DNA of 64,000 nt, taken from NCBI GenBank assembly GCA_024226315.1, contig JAAELT010000420.1:86964-150963 (forward strand). The letters are read 5' to 3'. Made by a program: the position numbers and the translations under genes. A model generated the notes under the pieces. It had not been told where the DNA came from. It made no database searches and worked only from the letters and a program-made list of their open reading frames with translations. This document shows positions 25,440 to 34,249 of the stretch, piece after piece (within the stretch, counting starts at the first letter, position 1; every line of letters starts with the position of its first letter). The stretch comes from a bacterium. Its GTDB lineage: Bacteria > Acidobacteriota > Thermoanaerobaculia > Multivoradales > J023.

Positions 25440-27272
25440 TCAACCCATGGCGCGGGCGAGCTTGCGCGAGCGCTCCACCAGCTCTCGCCGCATCTCGGCG
25501 GTCGAGCTCAGCTTCGGTGCGTAGCGCAGGTAGTGGAGATCGTCGGCCAGCGTGACCAGCTTCTCGGCGGCTTCTCTGCGCGCGCCGCGCTGCGTCAGCA
25601 GATGCCCCCACCGAGTGCTCGGCGAGCCCTGGGGCAAATCCCATCGGTCGTGCAGGTATTCCCGCCAGGCTTCCTCGATCTCCGCCGCCGCCCGCCGCGG
25701 CCGGGCCTCACCGGCGGCGCCGCGCAGGCGCTCGAGCAGGCGCTTGCGCTCGGTGCGCCGGCCGTTGCCGCGGTGGCCGCCGCCGCGACGCCCGAGAGTG
25801 CTACGTCGGCGGGCCAGAAAGACGATCGCGGCCAGGCCCCAGGGGAGCGAGAACAGCCATAGATGAGCGTTCGATTCGCCGCCGCCCAACGCCGGCAGCG
25901 CCGCGGTACGGACGGGATGCAGGGCCACCGTCTGTCCGTCTTCGTGCGCCAGCCGGGTCGAGCCACGCACGGTAAGATCGAGGCCGGCGGTGCGGGCGGC
26001 GAGGAACTTCTCGCGTCGCGGATCGAAGAAAGGCACGTCGATCGGCGGCAACTGCCAGTGGCCGGCCCGTTCCGGCACCAATACGAAGCTCCAGGTACGC
26101 TGCCCGGAGACGCTTCTCTGTTCCACCGACTCGTTCGACTGCTGCTGCGGCGGGAAGACCTTGATCCCTGGTAGCTCTGGAAGCAACGGCGCCGCCAGGC
26201 CTTGGAGGTGACCCCGGCCCTCGAGTGTCAGGGTCAAGGTGGCGGCCTCACCGACTTCGATCTCACGCGGCGACAGCTCGGCCGCCAGCTGAAGGCGGCC
26301 GACGGCGCCGCGGAAGCCGGCAGGAGCGGCCGGTAGCGGCCGCACGTCGAGGCTGAGCGGATTGCTCATGCGCACGATTTCCCGAGTTCGGGGCAGCAGC
26401 GATCCGAAAGGCCCGGAGTCCGGCATCATGGCGGCCAGCCGCGCCGACACCGGTTCGACTTCGATGCGTCCCCCGCGCCGAGGAAAAAGCGCTCGCTGCA
26501 AGAGCACGACCTTGCCGATACGTTCGCCGTCCATATAGACCATCTTGGGCTCGAGCTGGTCGGGCTGCGGCACGACGCGCGCCCAGAATCCCTTGAAGTC
26601 CGGCAGCTCCTCGGGATTGACCGAGCGCACGTCGGCCTGCGTGTAGAGGTAGAGGGTGTAGAGCACCTGTTCGCCGACATACGGGTCTTTCGGGTCAGCC
26701 TCGGCGCGCAGAAAGATCTTCGGTGGCGTGACCGGACGCGGGTCCTGCCGGCGCCGGCGCCGGTTGAAAAAGTTGTCGGGGCTGTCTTCCCGTTCATCGA
26801 GCAGCGACCCGCTAGAGAAGGGGGGGCGAAAGGGATCGCGCCGCCGGTGCCTGGGTGGCGCCACCTCCAGAACCTCCACGCTGCGCTCGGGCAGCTCGAC
26901 CTGCTCGCCCTCGACCCGGAGGACTCCCGAGTGCACACGGGCCGTGCCCACCGAGAGCGGCTGCAGATGCCAGGTGAAGGTCAAGCTGCGGGACGTGGCG
27001 CCGTTCACGAAACGCAGGCTGTTGGAGGTCGACGGCCCGGCGGCCACCCGAAAGTTGTCGAGCTCGAACTCTGGGCTGGGATCGGCTCGCCTGCCGCCCC
27101 CGAGCTCGACCTGGATGCTGAGCACCGCCAGCTCCTCGAGCCCGATGCCGTCCGCGGGCTGGAGCCTCACGTCGACGCGGAACTCTCGCGCCGAGGCCAC
27201 CGGCGCGGTGACGGCGAGCAAGGCTATCACCAGGCCAGCGAGTGCGAGATTGCCGTCGCGTAGTCTTTTCAC
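25440..27272 (-). CDS. batD: BatD-like secreted/membrane protein
   Basis: About 610 residues. A signal peptide (residues 1-28, ending PVASA) is followed by several beta-sandwich domains (~30-430) with the family hallmarks PYVGEQVLYTLYLYT near 195 and ELSPREIEVGEAATLTLTL near 325. One membrane helix (~455-475) precedes a cytosolic, arginine-rich helical tail. It belongs to the BatD family (oxygen tolerance protein). The start is taken as GTG at 27272, four bases past the batC stop, since this gives a normal signal peptide; the ATG upstream lies inside batC. Precise role unknown. Confidence 0.85.
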   Translation of the reverse strand: MKRLRDGNLALAGLVIALLAVTAPVASAREFRVDVRLQPADGIGLEELAVLSIQVELGGGRRADPSPEFELDNFRVAAGPSTSNSLRFVNGATSRSLTFTWHLQPLSVGTARVHSGVLRVEGEQVELPERSVEVLEVAPPRHRRRDPFRPPFSSGSLLDEREDSPDNFFNRRRRRQDPRPVTPPKIFLRAEADPKDPYVGEQVLYTLYLYTQADVRSVNPEELPDFKGFWARVVPQPDQLEPKMVYMDGERIGKVVLLQRALFPRRGGRIEVEPVSARLAAMMPDSGPFGSLLPRTREIVRMSNPLSLDVRPLPAAPAGFRGAVGRLQLAAELSPREIEVGEAATLTLTLEGRGHLQGLAAPLLPELPGIKVFPPQQQSNESVEQRSVSGQRTWSFVLVPERAGHWQLPPIDVPFFDPRREKFLAARTAGLDLTVRGSTRLAHEDGQTVALHPVRTAALPALGGGESNAHLWLFSLPWGLAAIVFLARRRSTLGRRGGGHRGNGRRTERKRLLERLRGAAGEARPRRAAAEIEEAWREYLHDRWDLPQGSPSTRWGHLLTQRGARREAAEKLVTLADDLHYLRYAPKLSSTAEMRRELVERSRKLARAMG

Positions 27273-27276
27273 CGGT

Positions 27277-28134
27277 TCACCAGTCCTTCTTGCCCCGGGT
27301 GTTCTTTCTGGCGGCTTGAAGCGCCTGCTTGCGGCGCTGCTCACGCTCCAAGTTCTCGATCGCCTCGAGAATGGCGGCCGCTTCCTCGGCGGTCATGTCG
27401 GGCAGGTCCTGAAACTGCGGCAGGGGGCTCTCCTGCTGCTGTTGCTGCTGCTCCTGGTCCTGCTGCTGTTGCTGTTCCTGACCCTGCTGCTCCTGGTCCT
27501 GCTGTTCCTGCTCCAGCTGGTCCTGGCCCTCGGGGTCCGGCTGCTGCTCGCCGTCCTGCTCTTGATCCTGGTTCTGCTGTTCCTGGTCCTGTTGCTGATC
27601 GTCCTGCTGCTCCTGGTCCTGCTGTTGCTCCTCCTGCTGCTCCTCGAGACGATGCTGCGCCAGCTCGAGGTTGAACTTGGCATCCGTCATGTCGGGGTCG
27701 TGACGCAATGCCTCCTTGTAGGCCTCGATGGCACCGGGCAGGTCGCTACCAGCCAACCGGGCATTCCCCAGGTTGTAGCGGGCCAGTGGCACTATTTTTC
27801 CCGTGCCGCCCTCGGCCGCGGCCTCGAGCAGCTGCGGAGCGCCGCCCGAGCCCGTGCCGAGTCGGCCGGTGCCCGCGTTGTACTGGGCAACGGGATAGTC
27901 GCCGCGGAGCCTCAGGGCTGTCTCCAGCGGCCCGGTCGCGGCCGCGGACTCACCGTTCTCGAGGCTCTCGAGGGCACGATGCGTGCGTTCGGTGGGGTTG
28001 AACAGCAAGCGCTCCATCCAGGCCGGCCAGTCGGCGGCCGCCGGCCGGGGCGAGAGCGCGATCGCGACGAGGGTCGAAACGGCCGCCAGCCACTGGAGGA
28101 CCCCTGGCCAGGGCTGGGCGCGCGGTCTGATCAC
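27277..28134 (-). CDS. batC: BatC-like TPR protein with Gln/Asp/Glu-rich tract
   Basis: About 285 residues. A membrane anchor/signal (~11-30) precedes TPR repeats (~45-160, including ARYNLGNARLAGSDLPGAIEAYKEAL). Residues ~165-245 are an extreme low-complexity stretch of Gln, Asp and Glu (QQDQEQQ-type), then a short helical C-terminus ending KNTRGKKDW. The start is GTG at 28134, which overlaps the batB stop as GTGA with GGAGG upstream; an ATG further upstream lies inside batB. The repetitive tract is a plausible site for length variation. Confidence 0.85.
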   Translation of the reverse strand: MIRPRAQPWPGVLQWLAAVSTLVAIALSPRPAAADWPAWMERLLFNPTERTHRALESLENGESAAATGPLETALRLRGDYPVAQYNAGTGRLGTGSGGAPQLLEAAAEGGTGKIVPLARYNLGNARLAGSDLPGAIEAYKEALRHDPDMTDAKFNLELAQHRLEEQQEEQQQDQEQQDDQQQDQEQQNQDQEQDGEQQPDPEGQDQLEQEQQDQEQQGQEQQQQQDQEQQQQQQESPLPQFQDLPDMTAEEAAAILEAIENLEREQRRKQALQAARKNTRGKKDW

Positions 28135-29162
28135 GAAGCGCCTCCGCTCTCCGGCCTCACCGGCCGGCTGAAAGGCGAGATCGAAAGGTGCAAGACGAGG
28201 GCCAGTATCGCCGCTCCGGCCGGCCACTGAAAACGCTCCGCCTGGGTGCTTACCACCTCGCTGCCGTAGCTCTGTTTCTCCATCGCCTGGATGCGGCTGA
28301 CGATCTCGCTCGGGTCGGTGGCCGCGCCGCTGGTGCGCAGGTAGACGCCGCCGGTGTCGCGGCTGAGCTGTTCGAGGGTGTCCTCCACCAGCCTGCTGAC
28401 CACCACGTTGCCTTCCTCGTCGCGCTTGTACTCCAGCCGACCGCCGCGTTCTGCCGGTGGCAGCTCCAGGGGCTTGCCTTCGCGGGTTCCGACGCCGATG
28501 GTGAAGGCGACGATTCCCTCTTCTCGCAGCGCAGCGGCGACCCGTTCGAGGCCGGAGCCGTGGTCCTCGCCGTCCGAGACCAGGATCAGGGCGCGGTGCT
28601 TGTCGCCGCCGTGCGGAAACAGCTCGATGGCGCGCTCGAGGGCCGGTCGCAGCTCGGTGCCCGGGGTCGGAAGTGAGCCCGGCTGCACCGCGTCGAGCAA
28701 CAGGTCGATGACGGCGGCGTCGGTGGTCAGCGGCACCATGATCACCCCGTCACCCTCTGCCTGGACCAGGGCGACCCGGTTACCGGGCAGGTCCTGCACC
28801 AGGCGGCGGATCAGGGTCTGAGCCACCCAGAGCCGAGACGGCAGCACGTCGTTGGTGGCCATGGACAGCGAGGTGTCGAGCACCATGACGATGTCGACGC
28901 CGCGGCGCTCGACCTGCTGCTCGCTCGCTCCCCAGCGCGGGCGCGCCAGGGTCAGCGCCACGGCTCCGAGCGCCACGGCCAGCAGCAGGTTCCAGATCAC
29001 CAGGCGAACCGGGTGATAAGTCGGCAGCAGCCGGTCCCAGAGGCCACGGGCCGCCCAGGCGGCGCTCGCGCGCAGGCGGCGCCGCCAGCAGAACGCCACG
29101 ATGGCGACGGTCGCGGGGACGGCCGCCAGCATCCAGAGCCATTGGGGTGCGCCGAAGTCCAT
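28131..29162 (-). CDS. batB: BatB-like VWA-domain membrane protein
   Basis: A 343-residue protein with two N-terminal membrane helices (~8-26 and 55-75), a von Willebrand factor A domain (~88-300) and a C-terminal helix (~318-335). The metal-ion-dependent adhesion site is complete (DTSLSM near 95, TPGTELRPAL and VSDGEDH). This is the BatB position and architecture: the VWA domain probably projects into the periplasm and scaffolds the complex. The stop overlaps the batC GTG start. Confidence 0.88.
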   Translation of the reverse strand: MDFGAPQWLWMLAAVPATVAIVAFCWRRRLRASAAWAARGLWDRLLPTYHPVRLVIWNLLLAVALGAVALTLARPRWGASEQQVERRGVDIVMVLDTSLSMATNDVLPSRLWVAQTLIRRLVQDLPGNRVALVQAEGDGVIMVPLTTDAAVIDLLLDAVQPGSLPTPGTELRPALERAIELFPHGGDKHRALILVSDGEDHGSGLERVAAALREEGIVAFTIGVGTREGKPLELPPAERGGRLEYKRDEEGNVVVSRLVEDTLEQLSRDTGGVYLRTSGAATDPSEIVSRIQAMEKQSYGSEVVSTQAERFQWPAGAAILALVLHLSISPFSRPVRPESGGAS

Positions 29163-29181
29163 CGTCTTCCAGATACGGATC

Positions 29182-30174
29182 CTAGGGCTCCGCGGTCAAG
29201 CCGAATAGCCCCAGTGCCAGCGGCGCCAGCAGCAGGCTCACGGCACCCACCACCAGGGGCTGGAACGCCTCCTTGTAGCGGATATAGCGCTTGATCTCGA
29301 GCGGCGTCTTCTCGAGCTCGTCGATCTCGGCGAAGATCGCGCGCAGGTTTTCGGGATCGAGAGCCTGGAAGAACAGGCCGCCGGTTCGATCGGCGATCGA
29401 TTTCAGCAGCTGTTCGTCGACTTCGACGTTCATGTTCACCCGCCGGGTCTCGAGGCGGCCGATGGCGTCGCGGAACTGCATCGGCACCGGCACCACGCCG
29501 GCGGTGCCGACGCCGATGGTGTAGACCTTGATGCCGAGTCCCTCGCAGACCGCGGCGGCGGAGTCGGGGTCGATGGCGCCCGAGTTGTTGACGCCGTCGG
29601 TGACCAGCACGATCACCTTGGTCTCGGCATCGGAGTCCTTCAGCCGCGCCGCTCCGGCGGCCAGGGCCATGCCGATCGCGGTGCCGTCGGGCAGGGTGTG
29701 CAGCTCGATCGAGTCGAGCAGCAGCTGGAGCATCGGGTGATCGCTGGTCAGCGGCGCCTTGATCAGGGTGCCGCCGGCGAAGACCACGATGCCGATCCGG
29801 TCTCCGACGCGCTTGGCGACGAACTCCTTCATTACGTCCTTGGCCACCGTCAGGCGGTTGCGAGGCTGGAAATCCTCCGCCGCCATCGAGCCCGAGATGT
29901 CGAGCACCACCTGGATGTCGATCCCTTCGGTGAGGTTCTCCTCGCGCGCGAAGCCCAGCTGCGGCCTGGCGAACGCGGCGATGAGCAACGCCAGGGCGAG
30001 GAGCCGGCAGTAGAACGGCAGGTGCAGGCGCCAGCCACCGCCGGTGCCGACCGGCAGGCTGCTGTAGGTCAGCGCGCCGAAGGACCGCCGCCGGTGACGC
30101 AGCACGGCGAGGATCGGCAGCAGCAGCCAGAGGAGCAGGACCCAGGGATCCTGGAGGCTCGGGACGCCGTTCAT
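29182..30174 (-). CDS. batA: BatA-like VWA-domain membrane protein
   Basis: A 330-residue protein with N-terminal helices (~8-24 and 55-75), a VWA domain (~85-280) and a C-terminal helix (~308-328). The MIDAS motif is DISGSMA (~90), with TDGVNNSG as the second acidic loop. It is a paralogue of the adjacent BatB. The ATG at 30174 overlaps the upstream stop (ATGA). A longer open frame upstream is only an overlap with that gene. Function in the Bat complex is inferred from family and operon. Confidence 0.88.
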   Translation of the reverse strand: MNGVPSLQDPWVLLLWLLLPILAVLRHRRRSFGALTYSSLPVGTGGGWRLHLPFYCRLLALALLIAAFARPQLGFAREENLTEGIDIQVVLDISGSMAAEDFQPRNRLTVAKDVMKEFVAKRVGDRIGIVVFAGGTLIKAPLTSDHPMLQLLLDSIELHTLPDGTAIGMALAAGAARLKDSDAETKVIVLVTDGVNNSGAIDPDSAAAVCEGLGIKVYTIGVGTAGVVPVPMQFRDAIGRLETRRVNMNVEVDEQLLKSIADRTGGLFFQALDPENLRAIFAEIDELEKTPLEIKRYIRYKEAFQPLVVGAVSLLLAPLALGLFGLTAEP

Positions 30175-31205
30175 CCGGCCGTCTCCACGACCGGTTCCGG
30201 GGGGCGCAGCCGCCGGTCGATCTCGTGCGCCAGCTCCCCGGTCTCGGCCAGTCGGCTCGAGGTCTGCGCCGAGCCGACACGGGCGCCCGCGAACTTCACC
30301 TGATCGCAGTCGCGTAGCAGCCGTACGGCTTCCTGGGCGACCGCCGGCGGCACCGGCGTCTGGCGCAGCCGCCGCTGGATCTCGCTGGTGGTGCTCTCGA
30401 GCGCCGGGAAGGCCAGGCTGCGGCTCAAGAAACCGCGCAGCCCGAAGCTGAGTCCGGTATGGGCCGGCTCGCCGGCCTCGGGGTCGAGTCGTCGCAAGCG
30501 CTGGAGCAACTCGGCGAGCGGCTCGAGAACGGCTGGCTCGGTGTTCGCGGCACCGCCGAGAGCCAGACGTCGACGCAGCAGCCACGCCATCAAAAGGCAC
30601 AGAGCTCCTAGGCCGCCGGCGGCCGCCGGGAAGCGTGCGCCGGCGGGAAGTGGCACCGGTGGGGCCGCGTCACGGGCTTCGAGAGGCTCTGGCGCCGCGC
30701 CGCCCTCGCCCGGCTCGGCGGGCAGCACCGACTTCACCTCGAAGCGCTGCTCGCCGCCGTGCGTGATCTCGACCGTTTCGGCCTGAAGCGGCACCGCCAC
30801 CGAGATGCGCGGCAGGCGGATCTCGCCGGTGTCGAAGGCAGTCAGGGTGAGCGTCTGCCGGTAGATGCGGCGCGCGGTCTGATCGGTGAGAGCGTCGACC
30901 TCGCCGACCGCCAGCACCTCGGCGTCGCCCCAGGTCTCCCGCCAGGCCGGGAACCGCGGCTCGGCCGCCGGCTCCTGTCCCATCCAGACCAGCGTGATCC
31001 TGGCTTCCACTCGGTCGCCGACGGTGATCTCGGCCGGCGCGAGCGCGACGTCGAGCCTGCCGACGTGGCCGGCCGAGGCGCCACCGGTCGACGCGCCGCC
31101 GCCCGACGCATCGGCATCGTCACCTCGTGCGTTCCCGGGCGCCGGCATCGACAGGCCCAGCGCGAGCGTGCCCAGGGCGACCAGTGTCACGATCGCGCTC
31201 CTCAT
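30171..31205 (-). CDS. Bat-operon secreted protein, BatD-like/DUF4381-like hybrid
   Basis: A 344-residue protein with a signal peptide (1-27), a small Gly/Ala/Ser linker, a beta-sandwich domain (~45-165, including PAEITVGDRVEARITLVW, similar to BatD domains) and one membrane helix (~195-215). A cytosolic helical domain of the type seen in DUF4381 proteins follows (~225-335). The gene sits between DUF58 and batA, where many such operons have a short DUF4381 gene, so I read it as a longer version with an added BatD-like ectodomain. The ATG at 31205 overlaps the DUF58 stop (ATGA). Confidence 0.78.
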   Translation of the reverse strand: MRSAIVTLVALGTLALGLSMPAPGNARGDDADASGGGASTGGASAGHVGRLDVALAPAEITVGDRVEARITLVWMGQEPAAEPRFPAWRETWGDAEVLAVGEVDALTDQTARRIYRQTLTLTAFDTGEIRLPRISVAVPLQAETVEITHGGEQRFEVKSVLPAEPGEGGAAPEPLEARDAAPPVPLPAGARFPAAAGGLGALCLLMAWLLRRRLALGGAANTEPAVLEPLAELLQRLRRLDPEAGEPAHTGLSFGLRGFLSRSLAFPALESTTSEIQRRLRQTPVPPAVAQEAVRLLRDCDQVKFAGARVGSAQTSSRLAETGELAHEIDRRLRPPEPVVETAG

Positions 31206-32131
31206 CGGGTGAGCCTCTTGCGCCGGCGTTCGAAGAAGTTGATCAAGGTGCTCAAGTAGGGGCGGTCGGTACGGATCTGGAGGTGGTCGACGCCCAGCTG
31301 ACGGATCAGCCGCATCAGCTCCTGGCGCTCCCGGCCGCGATGCCGGGCGACTTCCCGCGCCAGGCGGCGGCCGCCGAGGGTGGCGACGCGGCCGGTCTCG
31401 GCGTCGCGCAGGACCACGGGGCCGGTCACCGGTGGCTGATGGTCTCGGGGATCGAAGAGCTCGATGGCGATCAGATCGTGGCGAGCTGCCGCCGACTTGA
31501 GCGACGAGCTCAGACGGACGTCGAGGAAGTCCGAGATCAGGAACAGCACGGAGCGTTGCTTGAGGGTCTTGAGCGTCGCCCACAGACCGTGTTCGAGATC
31601 GGTGTGCCCGCCGGCGGGTTGCATCAGCACTTCGCGCACGATGCGCAGCACATGGGTGCGGCGCCGGTCCGGCCGGAGGAACAGCTCCAGCCGGTCGGAG
31701 ATCAGTGCCGCCCCCACCCGGTCCTGGTTGCGGACCGCGGCGAAGGCGAGCAGCGCGGTGAGCTCCGCGGCCAGCTCGCGCTTCAGGATGGTCCGGGAGC
31801 CGTAGCCCAGGCTGCCCGAGACGTCGACGCAGAGAAACACCGTGAGGTCTCGCTCCTCGACGAAACGCTTGACGAAGAGGGTACCCATGCGCGCGGTGAC
31901 GTTCCAGTCGATGGCTCGGATCTCGTCTCCCGGAGCGTAGGGCCGAACCTCGGCGAACTCGACGCCGCGGCCCTTGAAGGCGGAGTGGTAGTCGCCGGCG
32001 ACGCCCTGGTCGACCAGATGCCGGGTCGAGATCTCGATCCGCCGCACCTTGCGCAGCAGATCGGCCGGCAGGGGTGGCCTGCTCGGCGTGTCAGGCGGCC
32101 GCTTCCGGCGGCGGGCGAGGAGACCGAACAA
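31202..32131 (-). CDS. DUF58 domain protein (MoxR-associated)
   Basis: A 309-residue cytosolic protein of the DUF58/VWA-like family. It has the family signature FAEVRPYAPGDEIRAIDWNV (~60-80) and a degenerate VWA fold beginning FLCVDVSGSLGYG. DUF58 proteins always accompany MoxR AAA+ ATPases and are thought to be their partner or adaptor. It starts 11 bp after moxR and overlaps the next gene by 4 bp, so it is translationally coupled in the operon. Confidence 0.92.
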   Translation of the reverse strand: MFGLLARRRKRPPDTPSRPPLPADLLRKVRRIEISTRHLVDQGVAGDYHSAFKGRGVEFAEVRPYAPGDEIRAIDWNVTARMGTLFVKRFVEERDLTVFLCVDVSGSLGYGSRTILKRELAAELTALLAFAAVRNQDRVGAALISDRLELFLRPDRRRTHVLRIVREVLMQPAGGHTDLEHGLWATLKTLKQRSVLFLISDFLDVRLSSSLKSAAARHDLIAIELFDPRDHQPPVTGPVVLRDAETGRVATLGGRRLAREVARHRGRERQELMRLIRQLGVDHLQIRTDRPYLSTLINFFERRRKRLTR

Positions 32132-32142
32132 GCAGCCGTCTC

Positions 32143-33132
<990 letters not shown>

Positions 33133-33342
33133 TCTGAGATCTCCGGAAGTTGCAAGGGAGATGCCATCCGCGCGACCCGTTGCAGAACGCCTTGGAGTCC
33201 TGGCGAGAGCCGTTTGGCGCGATCCCGGCCTGGATTCGGCCTCTCGAGGTGCCGGCGGGGCGCCGTCGGAGCGGCCGGGCCGGGCTGCCGAGGGCGCCAT
33301 TATGGCGTATTCTCGGGGCCTCGGATACTCTCGGAGGCCAGC

Positions 33343-34137
33343 ATGCGCCGGCCAGCTCTCAAGAAACGCCTCGGCCAACATCATCTGCGCGCGGGCACGC
33401 TGTGCCGCCCGCTGATCGATTACCTGCGGCCGGAAGGAGAGCGGGTACTGGAGATCGGCCCCGGAGGCGGCGTATTGACTGCCGAGCTGCTCGCCGCGGG
33501 AGGGCGCGTGATCGCTTGCGAGGTCGACCTCGAATGGGCACTGGCGCTCGGCAGCCGTTTCGCCGGCTCGAAGGTAGCGACGGTCGCGGTCGACGCTCAG
33601 CGGCTCGAGTGGCGCCGGCTGCCGCGGCCGACTCTGGTCGCCGGCAATTTGCCGTTCAACGTCGCCACCCGCTTGGTCGAGGGTCTGCTGCCTTGCTCGA
33701 AGGTGGTGCCGAGGGCGGCGTTCATGGTGCAGAAGGAGGTCGCCGAGCGGCTGGTGGCGAGACCGGGAGATTCGGCCTACGGCTCGCTGAGCGTGTTGAC
33801 GACCGCCTACAGCGAAGCGCGGCTCCTGGGCGTCGTCCGTCCTGGCAGCTTCGACCCGCCGCCCAGGGTCTCGGCGGCGTTCGTGGGGCTGCGGCTGCGT
33901 GAGCCGCCGCTGGAAGCAGGCGAGATGCCGGTTTTCGTCCGGCTCGTGCGATTGGCCTTCGCCCTGCGGCGCAAGACGCTGCGCAACTCCCTGGCGTCGG
34001 GCATGGGGAGGGAGCTCAGCGGCCAGCTCCTCGATGCGCTCGGCTGGGACGCCCGGTGCCGGGCCGAATCGCTAGATCTGAGCGCTTTCGTGGCTCTCTT
34101 TGCCAAGTATTGCGAGCTGAAACGCCAGAAATGTTAG
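33343..34137 (+). CDS. rsmA: 16S rRNA (adenine(1518)-N6/adenine(1519)-N6)-dimethyltransferase
   Basis: A 264-residue RsmA/KsgA methyltransferase. SAM motif I is LEIGPGGGVLTAEL (~35), the catalytic loop is NLPFNVATRL (~104), and the C-terminal helical RNA-binding domain includes FALRRKTLRNSL. It dimethylates two adenines in helix 45 of 16S rRNA during late 30S assembly. The ATG at 33343 has GGAGG 7 nt upstream. The gene is divergent from moxR with 210 bp between starts and is followed by ftsK after 112 bp. Confidence 0.93.
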   Translation: MRRPALKKRLGQHHLRAGTLCRPLIDYLRPEGERVLEIGPGGGVLTAELLAAGGRVIACEVDLEWALALGSRFAGSKVATVAVDAQRLEWRRLPRPTLVAGNLPFNVATRLVEGLLPCSKVVPRAAFMVQKEVAERLVARPGDSAYGSLSVLTTAYSEARLLGVVRPGSFDPPPRVSAAFVGLRLREPPLEAGEMPVFVRLVRLAFALRRKTLRNSLASGMGRELSGQLLDALGWDARCRAESLDLSAFVALFAKYCELKRQKC

Positions 34138-34249
34138 ACTTTATGCTCAGTTAGCAGCTGTTCTCTCAAGTAGAGGTCGAAGTAACATCCACTGAATCGT
34201 CAACTGACCGGCCAGCAGACGTGTTCGCCGGTTCCCGAGAGCTCCAATC

